A stretch of 64,000 nt of DNA from Agrobacterium sp. RAC06 (lineage in GTDB: Bacteria > Pseudomonadota > Alphaproteobacteria > Rhizobiales > Rhizobiaceae). Below, one piece after another: positions 39,855 through 51,656 of the stretch; the stretch's first letter is position 1, and every line of letters starts with the position of its first letter. A program made the translations under genes and the position numbers. The stretch is taken from positions 186,001-250,000 of the forward strand of contig NZ_CP016499.1 in assembly GCF_001713475.1 (NCBI RefSeq). The letters run 5' to 3'. Below the pieces are notes generated by a model. That model searched no databases. It saw only the letters and a program-made list of their open reading frames with translations, and was not told where the DNA came from.

Positions 39855-41182
39855 GCATCTTCGGTGGCTCTTCCTTTGGTTTTCCGCGCACCAAGCCGCT
39901 TTCGTCGAAGCGGGCGCATGTCGTGTCGGTGCTCGATATCGGCTCGACCAAGGTGGTCTGCATCATCGCGCGCCTCACACCGCGCCGCGAGTCTGCTGTA
40001 CTGCCGGGTCGTACGCACAATGTTGAGGTCATCGGTCTCGGTCATCAGCGCTCGCACGGCATCAAGTCCGGCGTGATTGCCGATCTGGACGCCGTTGAAA
40101 ATGTCGTGCGCTTGGCCGTCGATGCTGCCGAGCGCATGGCAGGCCTCACCGTGGAGAGCCTGATTGTCAACGTTTCTGCCGGTCGCATCGGTTCCGACGT
40201 CTACACCGCGTCCATCGATCTCGGTGGGCAGGAAGTCGAATCCGGCGATCTGCGCAAGGTGCTGATCGCTGCCGGTCAGCAGTCCCAGGGCAATGACCGT
40301 GCCGTCCTGCATTCGCTGCCGACAGGCTTTTCTCTTGACGGAGAGCGGGGAATCCGTGATCCACTTGGAATGTATGGTGACGTTCTCGGCGTCGACATGC
40401 ATGTGGTCACGGCCGAACGTGCAGCGCTTCGCAATCTGGAGCTTTGCATCAACAGGGCCCATCTGACCGTCGAGGGTGTGGTCGCCACGCCTTATGCCAG
40501 CGGCCTTGCGGCCCTGGTCGACGACGAAGTGGAGCTCGGTTGCGCGGCGATCGACATGGGCGGTGGCATGACCACCATCTCTGTCTTCGCCGAAGGCAAG
40601 CTGATCCATACGGACGCCATCGGGATTGGTGGTCACCATGTGACGACCGATCTGGCGCGCGGGCTTTCGACCCGTATCGAGGATGCAGAACGTCTGAAGG
40701 TCGTTCACGGTTCGGCTGTCGCCAACGGCGCCGATGATCGTGAGGTCGTGTCCGTTCCACCGATCGGCGAAGACGATCGTGATCAGCCGACCCAGGTATC
40801 GAAGGCACTTGTGACCCGGATCATCAGCGCGCGGATCGAGGAAACCCTCGAGATGCTGCGCGACCGGATTCAGAAGTCGGGCTTCTCGCCGGTGGTTGGC
40901 AAGCGCGTGGTTCTGACCGGTGGTGCCTGCCAGCTCACCGGCATGCCGGAAGCGGCCCGCCGCATTCTGGCCCGGAACGTGCGTATCGGTCGTCCGATGG
41001 GTGTGTCCGGCCTCCCGGCCGCGGCCAAGGGACCGGCCTTCTCGACGGCCGTCGGGCTGACGATCTATCCGCAGATGGCGGATCAGGAAACACATGCCGG
41101 GCAGGGCGGGTTGTTCTCGCCCTTCGGCAACGGAAACAGCCGCTTCGCCCGCATGGGCCAATGGCTGAAAGAGAGTTTTTGA
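39851..41182 (+). CDS. ftsA: cell division protein FtsA
   Basis: A 443-residue actin-fold ATPase that ties FtsZ filaments to the membrane. The phosphate-1 motif VSVLDIGSTKVVCII near 26-40, the AIDMGGGMTTISVF phosphate-2 motif near 234-247 and VVLTGGACQLTGM adenosine motif near 354-366 are intact. The C-terminal amphipathic helix (FARMGQWLKESF) is the membrane anchor. It overlaps ftsQ by 4 bases. A 96-bp spacer with a hairpin leads to ftsZ. Confidence 0.97.
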   Translation: MSIFGGSSFGFPRTKPLSSKRAHVVSVLDIGSTKVVCIIARLTPRRESAVLPGRTHNVEVIGLGHQRSHGIKSGVIADLDAVENVVRLAVDAAERMAGLTVESLIVNVSAGRIGSDVYTASIDLGGQEVESGDLRKVLIAAGQQSQGNDRAVLHSLPTGFSLDGERGIRDPLGMYGDVLGVDMHVVTAERAALRNLELCINRAHLTVEGVVATPYASGLAALVDDEVELGCAAIDMGGGMTTISVFAEGKLIHTDAIGIGGHHVTTDLARGLSTRIEDAERLKVVHGSAVANGADDREVVSVPPIGEDDRDQPTQVSKALVTRIISARIEETLEMLRDRIQKSGFSPVVGKRVVLTGGACQLTGMPEAARRILARNVRIGRPMGVSGLPAAAKGPAFSTAVGLTIYPQMADQETHAGQGGLFSPFGNGNSRFARMGQWLKESF

Positions 41183-41190
41183 GTTTACCC

Positions 41191-41211
41191 GGCCGAACAC
41201 AAGGTTCGGCC
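41191..41211 (+). other. perfect hairpin in the ftsA-ftsZ spacer
   Basis: GGCCGAAC at 41191-41198 pairs with GTTCGGCC at 41204-41211 around a 5-nt loop. No T tract follows, so it is not a normal terminator. It may protect or process the mRNA and so set different ftsA and ftsZ levels. Confidence 0.45.
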
Positions 41212-41278
41212 AAGGGAAATCTGTTGAAATGACATGGCCGGCTTGGCGATGCGGCCGGAAAAAGAAGGAACGGGTACC

Positions 41279-43027
41279 ATGACCATCAAGCTGCAGAAGC
41301 CAGATATTACTGAGCTGAAGCCCCGCATCACCGTCTTCGGTGTCGGTGGCGGTGGCGGCAACGCCGTCAACAACATGATCACCGCTGGTCTGCAGGGCGT
41401 CGATTTCGTCGTTGCCAACACGGATGCCCAGGCGCTGACCATGACCAAGGCCGAGCGCATCATCCAGCTCGGCGTCAATGTCACCGAGGGTCTCGGCGCA
41501 GGATCGCAGCCGGAAGTCGGTCGCGCTGCCGCTGAAGAATGCATCGACGAGATCATCGACCATCTCAATGGTACCCATATGTGCTTCGTCACCGCCGGCA
41601 TGGGCGGTGGTACCGGTACCGGTGCCGCTCCGGTTGTCGCCCAGGCTGCCCGCAACAAGGGTATCCTGACCGTTGGTGTCGTCACCAAGCCGTTCCACTT
41701 CGAAGGTGCGCGCCGCATGCGGCTTGCCGAATCCGGCATCGAGGAACTGCAGAAGTCGGTCGACACGCTGATCGTCATCCCGAACCAGAACCTCTTCCGC
41801 ATTGCCAACGACCGCACCACCTTCGCCGACGCCTTCGCGATGGCCGACCAGGTGCTCTATTCCGGCGTTGCCTGCATCACCGACCTGATGGTCAAGGAAG
41901 GCCTGATCAACCTCGACTTCGCGGACGTTCGCTCAGTGATGCGCGAGATGGGCCGTGCGATGATGGGCACCGGCGAAGCATCGGGCGAAGGCCGCGCAAT
42001 GCAGGCTGCCGAAGCCGCAATTGCCAATCCGCTGCTCGACGAAACCTCGATGAAGGGCGCTCAGGGCCTGTTGATCTCGATCACCGGCGGTCGTGACCTG
42101 ACCCTGTTCGAAGTCGACGAAGCTGCGACCCGTATTCGCGAAGAAGTCGACCCGGACGCCAACATCATCCTTGGTGCCACCTTCGACGAAGCGCTCGAAG
42201 GCATCATCCGCGTGTCTGTCGTTGCCACCGGTATCGACCGTGCAGCACTTGCCTCCAAGGGCTTCGAAGCCGCTCCGCTGGCAAAGCCCGCTATGCGTCC
42301 CTCCGCGGCCGTTGCTCCGGCACCGGCCGCATATCAGCCTGCAATGACGCAGGCCCCCAAGCCGACCATGGATCCGGTCGCAGACACCATTCGTTCGGCT
42401 GAAGCAGCCATGGAACGGGAACTCGAGATCGCAACTGCCCGCCAGCCGATCATGAGCCAGCCGCAGCCCGCTTCGCAGGAGGAATTCCGTCCGGCAAGCC
42501 GCCTGTTCGCTTCGCCGGCTCCGGAAGCAGCTCCCGCTCCGCAGATGGTCCAGCCGGTTGCTCCGGCTCCCGTCATGAGCCAGCCGGCACCGGTGATGCA
42601 GCAGCCCGCTGCGGTCATGCAGGCGCCGGTCGCTCCGGCACCTGTGATGACAGAGCCGCGCATGGCAGCTGAGCCCGTCCGCATGCCGAAGGTGGAAGAC
42701 TTCCCGCCGGTGCTGCGCGCCGAGATCGACCACCGCGCCCAGCCGGCAGCACCCGCTGCCCAGGACGAGCGCGGCCCGATGGGTCTGCTGAAGCGGATCA
42801 CCAATTCGCTCGGTCGTCAGGCTGACGAAGAGACTGTCATGGGTGACATGACCGGTTCTGCGCCGGCTGCTCCGTCGCAGCAGCGTCGTCCGCTGTCGGC
42901 CGAAGCCAGCCTCTACGCTCCGCGTCGTGGCCAGCTTGATGATCAGGGCCGTGCCACGCCGGCACGCGCCACCAGCGAAGACGATCAGCTTGAAATCCCT
43001 GCTTTCCTGCGTCGCCAGACGAGCTAA
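41279..43027 (+). CDS. ftsZ: cell division GTPase FtsZ (long rhizobial form)
   Basis: A 582-residue tubulin homologue that forms the Z ring. The GTP loop GGGTGTG is at 109-115, and the T7 loop [11 protein letters not shown] near 207-217 completes the GTPase site of the next subunit. The first 320 residues are the core. A Pro/Ala/Met/Gln-rich linker of about 230 residues, with APAPVM-like repeats, follows, far longer than in E. coli. The C-terminal peptide [13 protein letters not shown] binds FtsA and other partners. AAGGA precedes the ATG. A terminator lies 25 bp after the stop. Confidence 0.98.
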   Translation: MTIKLQKPDITELKPRITVFGVGGGGGNAVNNMITAGLQGVDFVVANTDAQALTMTKAERIIQLGVNVTEGLGAGSQPEVGRAAAEECIDEIIDHLNGTHMCFVTAGMGGGTGTGAAPVVAQAARNKGILTVGVVTKPFHFEGARRMRLAESGIEELQKSVDTLIVIPNQNLFRIANDRTTFADAFAMADQVLYSGVACITDLMVKEGLINLDFADVRSVMREMGRAMMGTGEASGEGRAMQAAEAAIANPLLDETSMKGAQGLLISITGGRDLTLFEVDEAATRIREEVDPDANIILGATFDEALEGIIRVSVVATGIDRAALASKGFEAAPLAKPAMRPSAAVAPAPAAYQPAMTQAPKPTMDPVADTIRSAEAAMERELEIATARQPIMSQPQPASQEEFRPASRLFASPAPEAAPAPQMVQPVAPAPVMSQPAPVMQQPAAVMQAPVAPAPVMTEPRMAAEPVRMPKVEDFPPVLRAEIDHRAQPAAPAAQDERGPMGLLKRITNSLGRQADEETVMGDMTGSAPAAPSQQRRPLSAEASLYAPRRGQLDDQGRATPARATSEDDQLEIPAFLRRQTS

Positions 43028-43052
43028 GGAAAGCACGACTCACCTTCGACAG

Positions 43053-43079
43053 ACCCGGGTCGAGAGGCCCGGGTTTTTT
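43053..43079 (+). terminator. intrinsic terminator of the dcw operon
   Basis: ACCCGGG (43053-43059) pairs with CCCGGGT (43068-43074) around an 8-nt loop, followed by six T residues. It separates ftsZ from lpxC. Confidence 0.92.
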
Positions 43080-43112
43080 GCGTCTCACACTTTGTGACAA
43101 CACGTCGAATTC

Positions 43113-43126
43113 TTGAGGATAATCAA
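43113..43126. promoter_or_regulatory. FNR/FixK-like box between ftsZ and lpxC
   Basis: TTGAG-GATA-ATCAA matches 9 of 10 fixed positions of the FNR/FixK consensus TTGAT-N4-ATCAA. It lies about 160 bp before lpxC. No -10 element is evident at the distance usual for activation, so the site may be fortuitous. Confidence 0.3.
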
Positions 43127-43288
43127 GGGACTGCCTTCGTTACAAAGCGAAAGAATCAGTGATTTGGCTCACGTCCCGGTCACACGTATGTATGTGATCG
43201 AACACAGGGCCTATCAGCCCTTTGACAAGAGATTGCGACGGGAAGCAAACGATCCACCGCCTCGTCGCTTCATTTTAAGGCTATCGGA

Positions 43289-44245
43289 ATGGCAATTGCT
43301 TTGCTCGGATTTCAGACCACGATCGCAGCGTCTCTCACGCTGACGGGTATCGGGGTTCATTCCGGCCGCGAGGTCTCCATCACCCTCCAGCCGGCTGAAG
43401 CCGGGACAGGTATTGTGTTCGTCCGCCAACACGATGACGGTTCTACCAGTGAGTATCGCGCAGTGTCTGCGCATGTCGGCAATACCGATCTCTGCACCGT
43501 GCTCGGCACCAATCCGGCTCGGTCCGTGGCCACGATCGAACATGTCATGGCCGCATTTTATGCGCTCGGTCTCGACAATGTCGTGGTCGAAGTCGATGGT
43601 GCTGAAATGCCGATCATGGATGGCAGTTCGGAAGTCTTCATCGATGCGATCGAACAGGTCGGCATCACGAATCTCGGGGTCAAGCGCCGCTACATTCGCG
43701 TCATCAAACCGGTTCGCATCGAGGCCGGTGCGTCCTGGTCCGAGTTCCGCCCCTATGACGGCACGCGTTTCGAGGTCGAAATCGACTTCGACAGCAAGCT
43801 GATTGGTCGACAGAAGTGGGAAGGCGACCTGACGGCCGAAACCTTCAAGACCGAATTGTCGCGCGCGCGCACCTTCGGCTTCATGCGCGATGTCGAGCGC
43901 CTTTGGGCTGCGGGCTTCGCACTGGGTTCTTCGCTTGAAAACTCGGTGGTCATCTCGGACGACGATACCGTGATCAATGTCGAGGGGCTGCGCTACGAAA
44001 AGGATGAGTTCGTCCGTCACAAGACGCTCGATGCCGTGGGTGACCTCGCTCTCGCCGGTGCCCAGTTCATCGGCTGCTACCGCTCCTATCGCGGCGGTCA
44101 CAAGATGAATGCGAATGCACTGAAGGCGCTGCTCAGCGACCCGACCGCCTATGAGGTCGTGGAAGCGCCGAGCCGCAGCCACCAGGTTCGCGCCCGGGAA
44201 TTCGTTCCGGTGCAGGTTTCGGAATTCGCGCCCTGGTCGGCGTAA
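43289..44245 (+). CDS. lpxC: UDP-3-O-acyl-N-acetylglucosamine deacetylase
   Basis: A 318-residue zinc enzyme for the first committed step of lipid A synthesis. Family motifs are TLTGIGVHSGREVSITL near 16-32, the zinc His in TIEHVMAAFYALGLDN near 77-92, MDGSS near 110, and the HKTLDAVGDLALAG segment with the other zinc ligands near 245. It stands after the dcw terminator, so it has its own promoter in the 43080-43288 spacer. Confidence 0.97.
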   Translation: MAIALLGFQTTIAASLTLTGIGVHSGREVSITLQPAEAGTGIVFVRQHDDGSTSEYRAVSAHVGNTDLCTVLGTNPARSVATIEHVMAAFYALGLDNVVVEVDGAEMPIMDGSSEVFIDAIEQVGITNLGVKRRYIRVIKPVRIEAGASWSEFRPYDGTRFEVEIDFDSKLIGRQKWEGDLTAETFKTELSRARTFGFMRDVERLWAAGFALGSSLENSVVISDDDTVINVEGLRYEKDEFVRHKTLDAVGDLALAGAQFIGCYRSYRGGHKMNANALKALLSDPTAYEVVEAPSRSHQVRAREFVPVQVSEFAPWSA

Positions 44246-44272
44246 GTACAAGACAGGTCAATCAAAGTTCAA

Positions 44273-44298
44273 CGCCGGCTTCTTCCTGAAGGCCGGCG
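44273..44298 (+). terminator. probable terminator hairpin after lpxC
   Basis: CGCCGGC (44273-44279) pairs with GCCGGCG (44292-44298), with further pairing inside the loop (TTC/GAA). The T tract is short (CTTTG), so termination may be partial. Confidence 0.55.
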
Positions 44299-44349
44299 CT
44301 TTGCTGAGCAGGCAAGGATAAGGGCAGAATGGCACTTTCTGGGTGCCCT

Positions 44350-44406
44350 GCCACAAAAATGCGTTAAAGTCACATCACTGCGTTGCCCTAGTGCCGCTTT
44401 TGTGGC
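44350..44406. promoter_or_regulatory. widely spaced inverted repeat upstream of bamD
   Basis: GCCACAAAA (44350-44358) and TTTTGTGGC (44398-44406) are perfect inverted 9-mers 39 bp apart. The second arm ends 58 bp before the bamD ATG. It could loop in the 5' leader or bind a regulator at two half-sites. Confidence 0.35.
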
Positions 44407-44464
44407 TAGAAACGCCAGTTGAAGGCGACGGTTTTCAAGCGGCGCTGCAATCGGGATCTTTCGA

Positions 44465-45331
44465 ATGAATCAAGTGGGATCGGTCGTTGTGAAGAATGCC
44501 GTGCGTATTGCGGGCCTGAGCGTGATGTTGTCTTTCGGCGCCGTGCTCGCGGGATGCCAAAGCGACCCTGATATCGACATCAGCAAACTCGCTGCCGAGA
44601 CCGAGCCGCCGGAAGTGCTCTACAATCAGGGCCTTGCCAACATCAAGGCTGGCAATATGAGCGAAGCGTCCCGCAAGTTTGACGCGGTCGACGCCCAGAA
44701 CCCGTTCTCTGAATGGTCGCGCAAGGCACTCGTCATGAGCACCTTCACGAAATACCGCCTTGGCCGCTATGCCGACGCGATTGCGACCGGCAACCGCTAC
44801 CTGAGCCTCTATCCGAAGTCCGAGGATGCCGCTTACGCGCAGTATCTCGTCGGTCTGTCCTACTGGAAACAGATTTCCAACGTCACGCAGGATCAGCGCA
44901 ATTCGGTCAAGACGATCGAAGCGATGCAGCGCGTCGTCAACGACTTCCCCGATTCGGAATATGTCGATGACGCACAGGCGAAGATGCGTTTCGCGCGTGA
45001 CCAGCTCGCCGGCAAGGAAATGCAGGTTGGACGCTACTATCTGGAGCGGAAGGAATATCTCGCAGCCGTCTCGCGCTTCCGCGTTGTCGTCGAGCAGTAT
45101 CCCAACACCAACCAGATCGAAGAAGCTCTCGCCCGTCTGGTCGAGTCATACTACGCGATGGGCGTGGTTTCGGAGGCCCAGGCTGCGGCGGCGGTGCTCG
45201 GACACAATTATCCGGACAGCCAGTGGTATGCCGACAGCTATGCGCTGTTGCAGAGAGGCGGTCTCGAACCGCGTGAGAATTCCGGTTCGTGGATCACCCG
45301 CGCCGGTCGCAGGCTGCTGATCGGGACCTGA
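44465..45331 (+). CDS. bamD: outer membrane protein assembly factor BamD (ComL)
   Basis: A 288-residue lipoprotein with lipobox LAGC (Cys31) and five TPR-like repeats over about 50-260 ([22 protein letters not shown] is the first). BamD with BamA is the essential core of the machine that inserts beta-barrel proteins in the outer membrane. The length and the TPR pattern match alphaproteobacterial BamD. It precedes recN by 33 bp, a gene order common in alphaproteobacteria. Confidence 0.96.
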   Translation: MNQVGSVVVKNAVRIAGLSVMLSFGAVLAGCQSDPDIDISKLAAETEPPEVLYNQGLANIKAGNMSEASRKFDAVDAQNPFSEWSRKALVMSTFTKYRLGRYADAIATGNRYLSLYPKSEDAAYAQYLVGLSYWKQISNVTQDQRNSVKTIEAMQRVVNDFPDSEYVDDAQAKMRFARDQLAGKEMQVGRYYLERKEYLAAVSRFRVVVEQYPNTNQIEEALARLVESYYAMGVVSEAQAAAAVLGHNYPDSQWYADSYALLQRGGLEPRENSGSWITRAGRRLLIGT

Positions 45332-45364
45332 CGGTCTTAAGTCACGAAGTGAGAAACTGAGCCT

Positions 45365-47038
45365 ATGCTGGTCCAGCTGTCGATCCGCGATATCGTTCTG
45401 ATCGAGCGGCTGGATCTTGCCTTCGAGACCGGTCTATCCGTGCTGACAGGGGAAACCGGGGCCGGAAAATCCATTCTTCTCGACAGCCTCTCGCTGGCCC
45501 TTGGTGGCCGCGGCGACGGTTCGCTCGTGCGCCATGGCGAGGACAAGGGGCAGGTCACTGCCGTCTTCGATGTTGGCGGTAGCCATCCGGCCCGGACACT
45601 GCTGAAGGGGAATGGCGTCGATGACGACGGCGACCTCATCTTCCGCCGCGTGCAATCCGCCGATGGCCGCACCCGTGCCTATATCAATGATCAGCCTGTC
45701 AGCGTGCAGCTGATGCGCCAGGTCGGCCAGTTGCTGGTCGAGATCCATGGCCAGCACGACGATCGTGCGCTGATCGACACGAATGCCCACCGCATGCTGC
45801 TCGACGCCTTTGCCGGTCTGACCGACGAAGCGCTTGAACTCGGGGACAGCTATCGCCGCTGGCGTGAGGCCGAGCGGGCCTACAAGACCCACAAGGCGAA
45901 GGTTGAGGCGGCCGCACGCGAAGCCGATTACCTGCGGGCCTCCGTCGAGGAGCTGGAGGGTCTCTCGCCGCTTGATGGCGAGGAGGACGAGCTCGCCGAG
46001 CGGCGCTCCGCCATGCAGAAATCCGAACGCATCGCCGGCGACATCGCCGAGGCCTCCGAATTCCTGAATGGCAATGCCTCGCCAGTACCGCATATCGCAT
46101 CCCTGATGCGCCGACTGGAGCGCAAGAGCCACGAGGCTCCCGGACTGCTGGAAGAGACCGTGCAGCTGCTTGGCACGGCCCTCGACACGCTGTCTGCAGC
46201 GCAGATGGAAGTCGAAGCCGCCTTGCGCCGCACGGAGTTCGATCCGCGCGAGTTGGAGCGCGTCGAGGAGCGTCTGTTTGCGCTTCGCGCGGCGGGCCGG
46301 AAATATTCGGTCGCCGTTGCAGATCTCCCAGCGCTTGCCGAAAAAATGGTGGCCGATCTCGCCGATCTCGATGCCGGAGAAGAGCGGCTTGGCCAGTTGG
46401 AGGCAGCCGTCCGCGAAACCCGGGCGCATTACGACCAGCTGGCGCTGCAACTGTCTGGCAAACGGCAGAACGCCGCCCAGGCGCTTGCCGATGCCGTCAT
46501 GCAAGAACTGCCGGCGTTGAAACTTGAGCGCGCCCGTTTCATGGTCGAGGTCTCAGCCGACGCCGACAATGCGACTGCGGACGGTATCGACACGGTCGAG
46601 TTCCACGTCCAGACCAACCCCGGCACCCGACCCGGCCCGATCATGAAGGTTGCCTCAGGCGGTGAGCTCTCCCGCTTCCTGCTGGCACTCAAGGTGGCGC
46701 TTGCGGATCGAGGCTCCGCGCCAACACTCGTCTTCGACGAGATCGACACGGGTGTCGGCGGTGCGGTGGCCGATGCCATCGGCCAGCGGCTGAAGCGCCT
46801 GTCTGCCAAGGTTCAGGTGCTGTCCGTCACCCATGCGCCGCAGGTTGCGGCTCGCGCTTCTGCGCATTTCCTCATCTCCAAGGGACCGACCGGTGATGCG
46901 GGGGACAAGATCGCGACCCGAGTTGCCATCATGGAGCCGGAGCATCGGAAGGAAGAGATCGCCCGCATGCTTGCCGGCGCTTCCGTCACCGATGAGGCGC
47001 GGGCGGCAGCCGCCAAACTGCTTGCTGCCGGCGAGTGA
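45365..47038 (+). CDS. recN: DNA repair protein RecN
   Basis: A 557-residue SMC-like ATPase for repair of double-strand breaks. Walker A GETGAGKS is at 29-36 and the ABC signature with Walker B is near 430-470 (SGGELSRFLLALKVAL; LVFDEIDTGVGG). A short coiled coil occupies about 160-350. It lies after bamD, probably in one transcript. No SOS box is obvious in the 33-bp gap; any LexA site would be before bamD, and I did not find one. Confidence 0.97.
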   Translation: MLVQLSIRDIVLIERLDLAFETGLSVLTGETGAGKSILLDSLSLALGGRGDGSLVRHGEDKGQVTAVFDVGGSHPARTLLKGNGVDDDGDLIFRRVQSADGRTRAYINDQPVSVQLMRQVGQLLVEIHGQHDDRALIDTNAHRMLLDAFAGLTDEALELGDSYRRWREAERAYKTHKAKVEAAAREADYLRASVEELEGLSPLDGEEDELAERRSAMQKSERIAGDIAEASEFLNGNASPVPHIASLMRRLERKSHEAPGLLEETVQLLGTALDTLSAAQMEVEAALRRTEFDPRELERVEERLFALRAAGRKYSVAVADLPALAEKMVADLADLDAGEERLGQLEAAVRETRAHYDQLALQLSGKRQNAAQALADAVMQELPALKLERARFMVEVSADADNATADGIDTVEFHVQTNPGTRPGPIMKVASGGELSRFLLALKVALADRGSAPTLVFDEIDTGVGGAVADAIGQRLKRLSAKVQVLSVTHAPQVAARASAHFLISKGPTGDAGDKIATRVAIMEPEHRKEEIARMLAGASVTDEARAAAAKLLAAGE

Positions 47039-47096
47039 GCCACATCCATCCGGCCGTGGTTGCCTTCCACCCTGAAACCTGTTTCGTTGCCGCATC

Positions 47097-48545
47097 ATGA
47101 TGGACCTGATCCAGATCTACTGGGCCGAAACCCTTGCCGTTCTGTCCGTCGTTTTCGGCACGGTGGCGGCCACCCATGCGGCGATGACGAAACGCGAGGT
47201 GCGCTCGGCGCTCGGCTGGGTCGGCATCATCATCCTGTCGCCGCTGGTGGGCGCAATGATCTACGCGGTCGCGGGGATCAACCGCATCCGGCGCGCAACG
47301 CTCATCTCCAGACGCGCGCTCGAACTCGACGAAATCTGGCGCAGCCTTTCGCTCTACAGCATCGACCGCGAAACCGTGGCCGCCCAGTTCGGTGATCGAT
47401 TCGGACCGATGAAACTGCTCGGTGACAGGGTAACCCGGCATCCTCTGTCGTCGGGCAACCATATCGCGATGCTCTCGACCGGGGAGGAGACCTTCGATGC
47501 CATGTGTCAGGCAATCGAAGCCGCGCAACACAGCATCATCCTCGAAACCTACATCTTCGATCGCGATGTCGTCGGCCGACGCGTGGCCGACTGCCTGATC
47601 GCCGCGCATCAGCGCGGTGTCGCCGTCCGGGTGATCGTCGATGCCGTCGGTGCGCGTTACAGCGTACCCAGCATCATCGGCTATCTCGAAGAGGGGGGCG
47701 TTCCGGTCGCCGTCTTCAACGGGCAGGTCATCATGGGCCTGCGGCTGCCTTACGCCAATCTGCGGACGCACCGGAAAATCCTGGTGACGGACGGGGCCAC
47801 CGCTTTTGTCGGCGGCATGAATATCCGTGCGGGTTTCACCGGGCCGGATGGCGCGCGCGACACGCATTTTCGGGTGACCGGACCTGTTGTCGCCGACATT
47901 CTGGCGGTTGCTGCCGAAGACTGGCACTTCGAGACCGGTGAAGTGCTGCTGGGGCCGGAATGGGGCGTCCGGCTCGATGACGCGGTGCCGGGGGCAGGGA
48001 CCGCTGTTCGGGCGGTGGTATCCGGCCCTGACACCCATATCGAGACGAATCATCGGCTTCTGCTCGGCGCGTTTTCCGTGGCCGAACGGTCGATCCGGAT
48101 CGTCTCTCCATACTTTCTGCCCGACACGACATTTATTGCGGCACTGAACACGGCTGCCCGTCGGGGCGTTCAGGTGGACGTGATCGTGCCCTCGCAGAAC
48201 AATCTGGCGATCGTTGCGCGTGCAATGATGGGGCAGTTCGACCAGATCCTGCGCGAAGGGTGCCGGGTGCATCTGGCGGATGGTCCATTCGATCATTCGA
48301 AGCTGATGGTCATCGATCGGCAATGGTGTTTCATTGGCTCGTCCAATCTCGATTCGCGTTCGCTGCGACTGAATTTCGAGATCGATCTCGAGGTCTATGA
48401 TCGTGACCTTGCCGCGCAGATCGAAGACCGGATCGATCGCAGCCTGTCCAGCGCCGGGCAGGTCACTCTTGATACACTCCGCACACGATCTCTGCCCAAT
48501 CGGATGATTGATCGCTTGTTCTGGCTCGGATCGCCCTATCTTTGA
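47097..48545 (+). CDS. cls: cardiolipin synthase (phospholipase D family)
   Basis: A 482-residue membrane enzyme with two N-terminal helices (about 7-27 and 38-60) and two HKD domains: HRKILVTDG with His225 and HSKLMVIDR with His400. It joins two phosphatidylglycerols to cardiolipin and glycerol. Length and the two anchors match ClsA-type enzymes. An EEP-family hydrolase follows in the same direction, as ybhP follows clsB in E. coli, which supports a lipid-related role for the pair. Confidence 0.94.
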   Translation: MMDLIQIYWAETLAVLSVVFGTVAATHAAMTKREVRSALGWVGIIILSPLVGAMIYAVAGINRIRRATLISRRALELDEIWRSLSLYSIDRETVAAQFGDRFGPMKLLGDRVTRHPLSSGNHIAMLSTGEETFDAMCQAIEAAQHSIILETYIFDRDVVGRRVADCLIAAHQRGVAVRVIVDAVGARYSVPSIIGYLEEGGVPVAVFNGQVIMGLRLPYANLRTHRKILVTDGATAFVGGMNIRAGFTGPDGARDTHFRVTGPVVADILAVAAEDWHFETGEVLLGPEWGVRLDDAVPGAGTAVRAVVSGPDTHIETNHRLLLGAFSVAERSIRIVSPYFLPDTTFIAALNTAARRGVQVDVIVPSQNNLAIVARAMMGQFDQILREGCRVHLADGPFDHSKLMVIDRQWCFIGSSNLDSRSLRLNFEIDLEVYDRDLAAQIEDRIDRSLSSAGQVTLDTLRTRSLPNRMIDRLFWLGSPYL

Positions 48546-48621
48546 CCGAGGACGGCGTTTTGTGCATGGCCTCAACCGCAACCGGCCCCCGGCCCAACCG
48601 ACGACGGATGCAACAGGTGTG

Positions 48622-49434
48622 ATGAAGAAGACCAAGCCGAGCCTCGCCCGCACGATGGTGACATCCATTCGCAATCGCAGATGGCGTCCAGCAGAGCGGG
48701 TGGTCAAGGCACAGGTCGATGGTGCGCTGACCGTCGCTTCCTACAATGTGCACAAATGCGTCGGCACTGACGGCCGATTTGATCCCGAACGCATCATCGA
48801 CGTTATCAGGGAAATCGGTCCCGACGTGATCGCGCTGCAGGAGGCAGACCAGCGTTTCGGCGAGCGCTCCGGGCTTCTCGATCTCAATCGGCTGCGGCTG
48901 GAGACTGGTCTTCTGCCGGTACCGGTACTCACCGGGCCGAAGTCGCATGGATGGCGGGGCAATGTGCTGCTGTTTCGCGAAGGGATTGTGCGTGACGTGC
49001 ATCAGGTGGCACTGCCCGGTCTTGAGCCGCGGGGCGCTCTGGTGGCCGAAATCGATATTGAAGGCCGGGCCGGGCTGCGGGTGATTGCGGCGCATCTCGG
49101 ATTGTTGCGCTGGGCGCGCCGCCAGCAGGCGGATGTCATTCTCGATCTCTTGCAGAACCGCGCCGAGCGGGCCACGCTCTTGATGGGAGATTTCAACGAG
49201 TGGCGGCTGGGGCCCGGCTCGGCGCTCACACGGCTTGAGCCGGTTTTTGGGCCGTTACCGCCACCAATCCCGAGTTTTCCCGCTCGTCTGCCGGTTCTCT
49301 CGCTCGACCGGATCATGGCGAACCGGTCCGGCCTGATCGCCGATCTGACGGCCCATGATACACCTCTTGCTCGCCTTGCTTCCGATCATCTGCCGCTGAC
49401 GGCAAGGCTCGATCTCAGCAAGGTGGAGGAGTGA
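48622..49434 (+). CDS. endonuclease/exonuclease/phosphatase-family hydrolase
   Basis: A 270-residue protein of the EEP fold. Metal and catalytic motifs: SYNVHKCVG near 39-47, ALQEADQRFG near 72-81, AAHLGLL with His, LMGDFNEW, and ASDHLPL near the C terminus. The family acts on phosphodiesters: DNA, inositol phosphates or lipids. Position after cls favours a phospholipid-related substrate. The ATG at 48622 (MKKTKPSL) is the best start; the frame extends further upstream without good signals. Confidence 0.88.
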   Translation: MKKTKPSLARTMVTSIRNRRWRPAERVVKAQVDGALTVASYNVHKCVGTDGRFDPERIIDVIREIGPDVIALQEADQRFGERSGLLDLNRLRLETGLLPVPVLTGPKSHGWRGNVLLFREGIVRDVHQVALPGLEPRGALVAEIDIEGRAGLRVIAAHLGLLRWARRQQADVILDLLQNRAERATLLMGDFNEWRLGPGSALTRLEPVFGPLPPPIPSFPARLPVLSLDRIMANRSGLIADLTAHDTPLARLASDHLPLTARLDLSKVEE

Positions 49435-49479
49435 GCACACGCTCTTTTCATTCGCCGATTTTCCGCTAAACCCGACTGA

Positions 49480-51654
<2,175 letters not shown>

Positions 51655-51656
51655 GG

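Noticed and set aside
42290..42740. Repeats in the ftsZ linker as a mobile or tandem repeat element
   Set aside because: They are low-complexity coding sequence (Ala/Pro/Met/Gln-rich) typical of rhizobial FtsZ linkers, without exact units.
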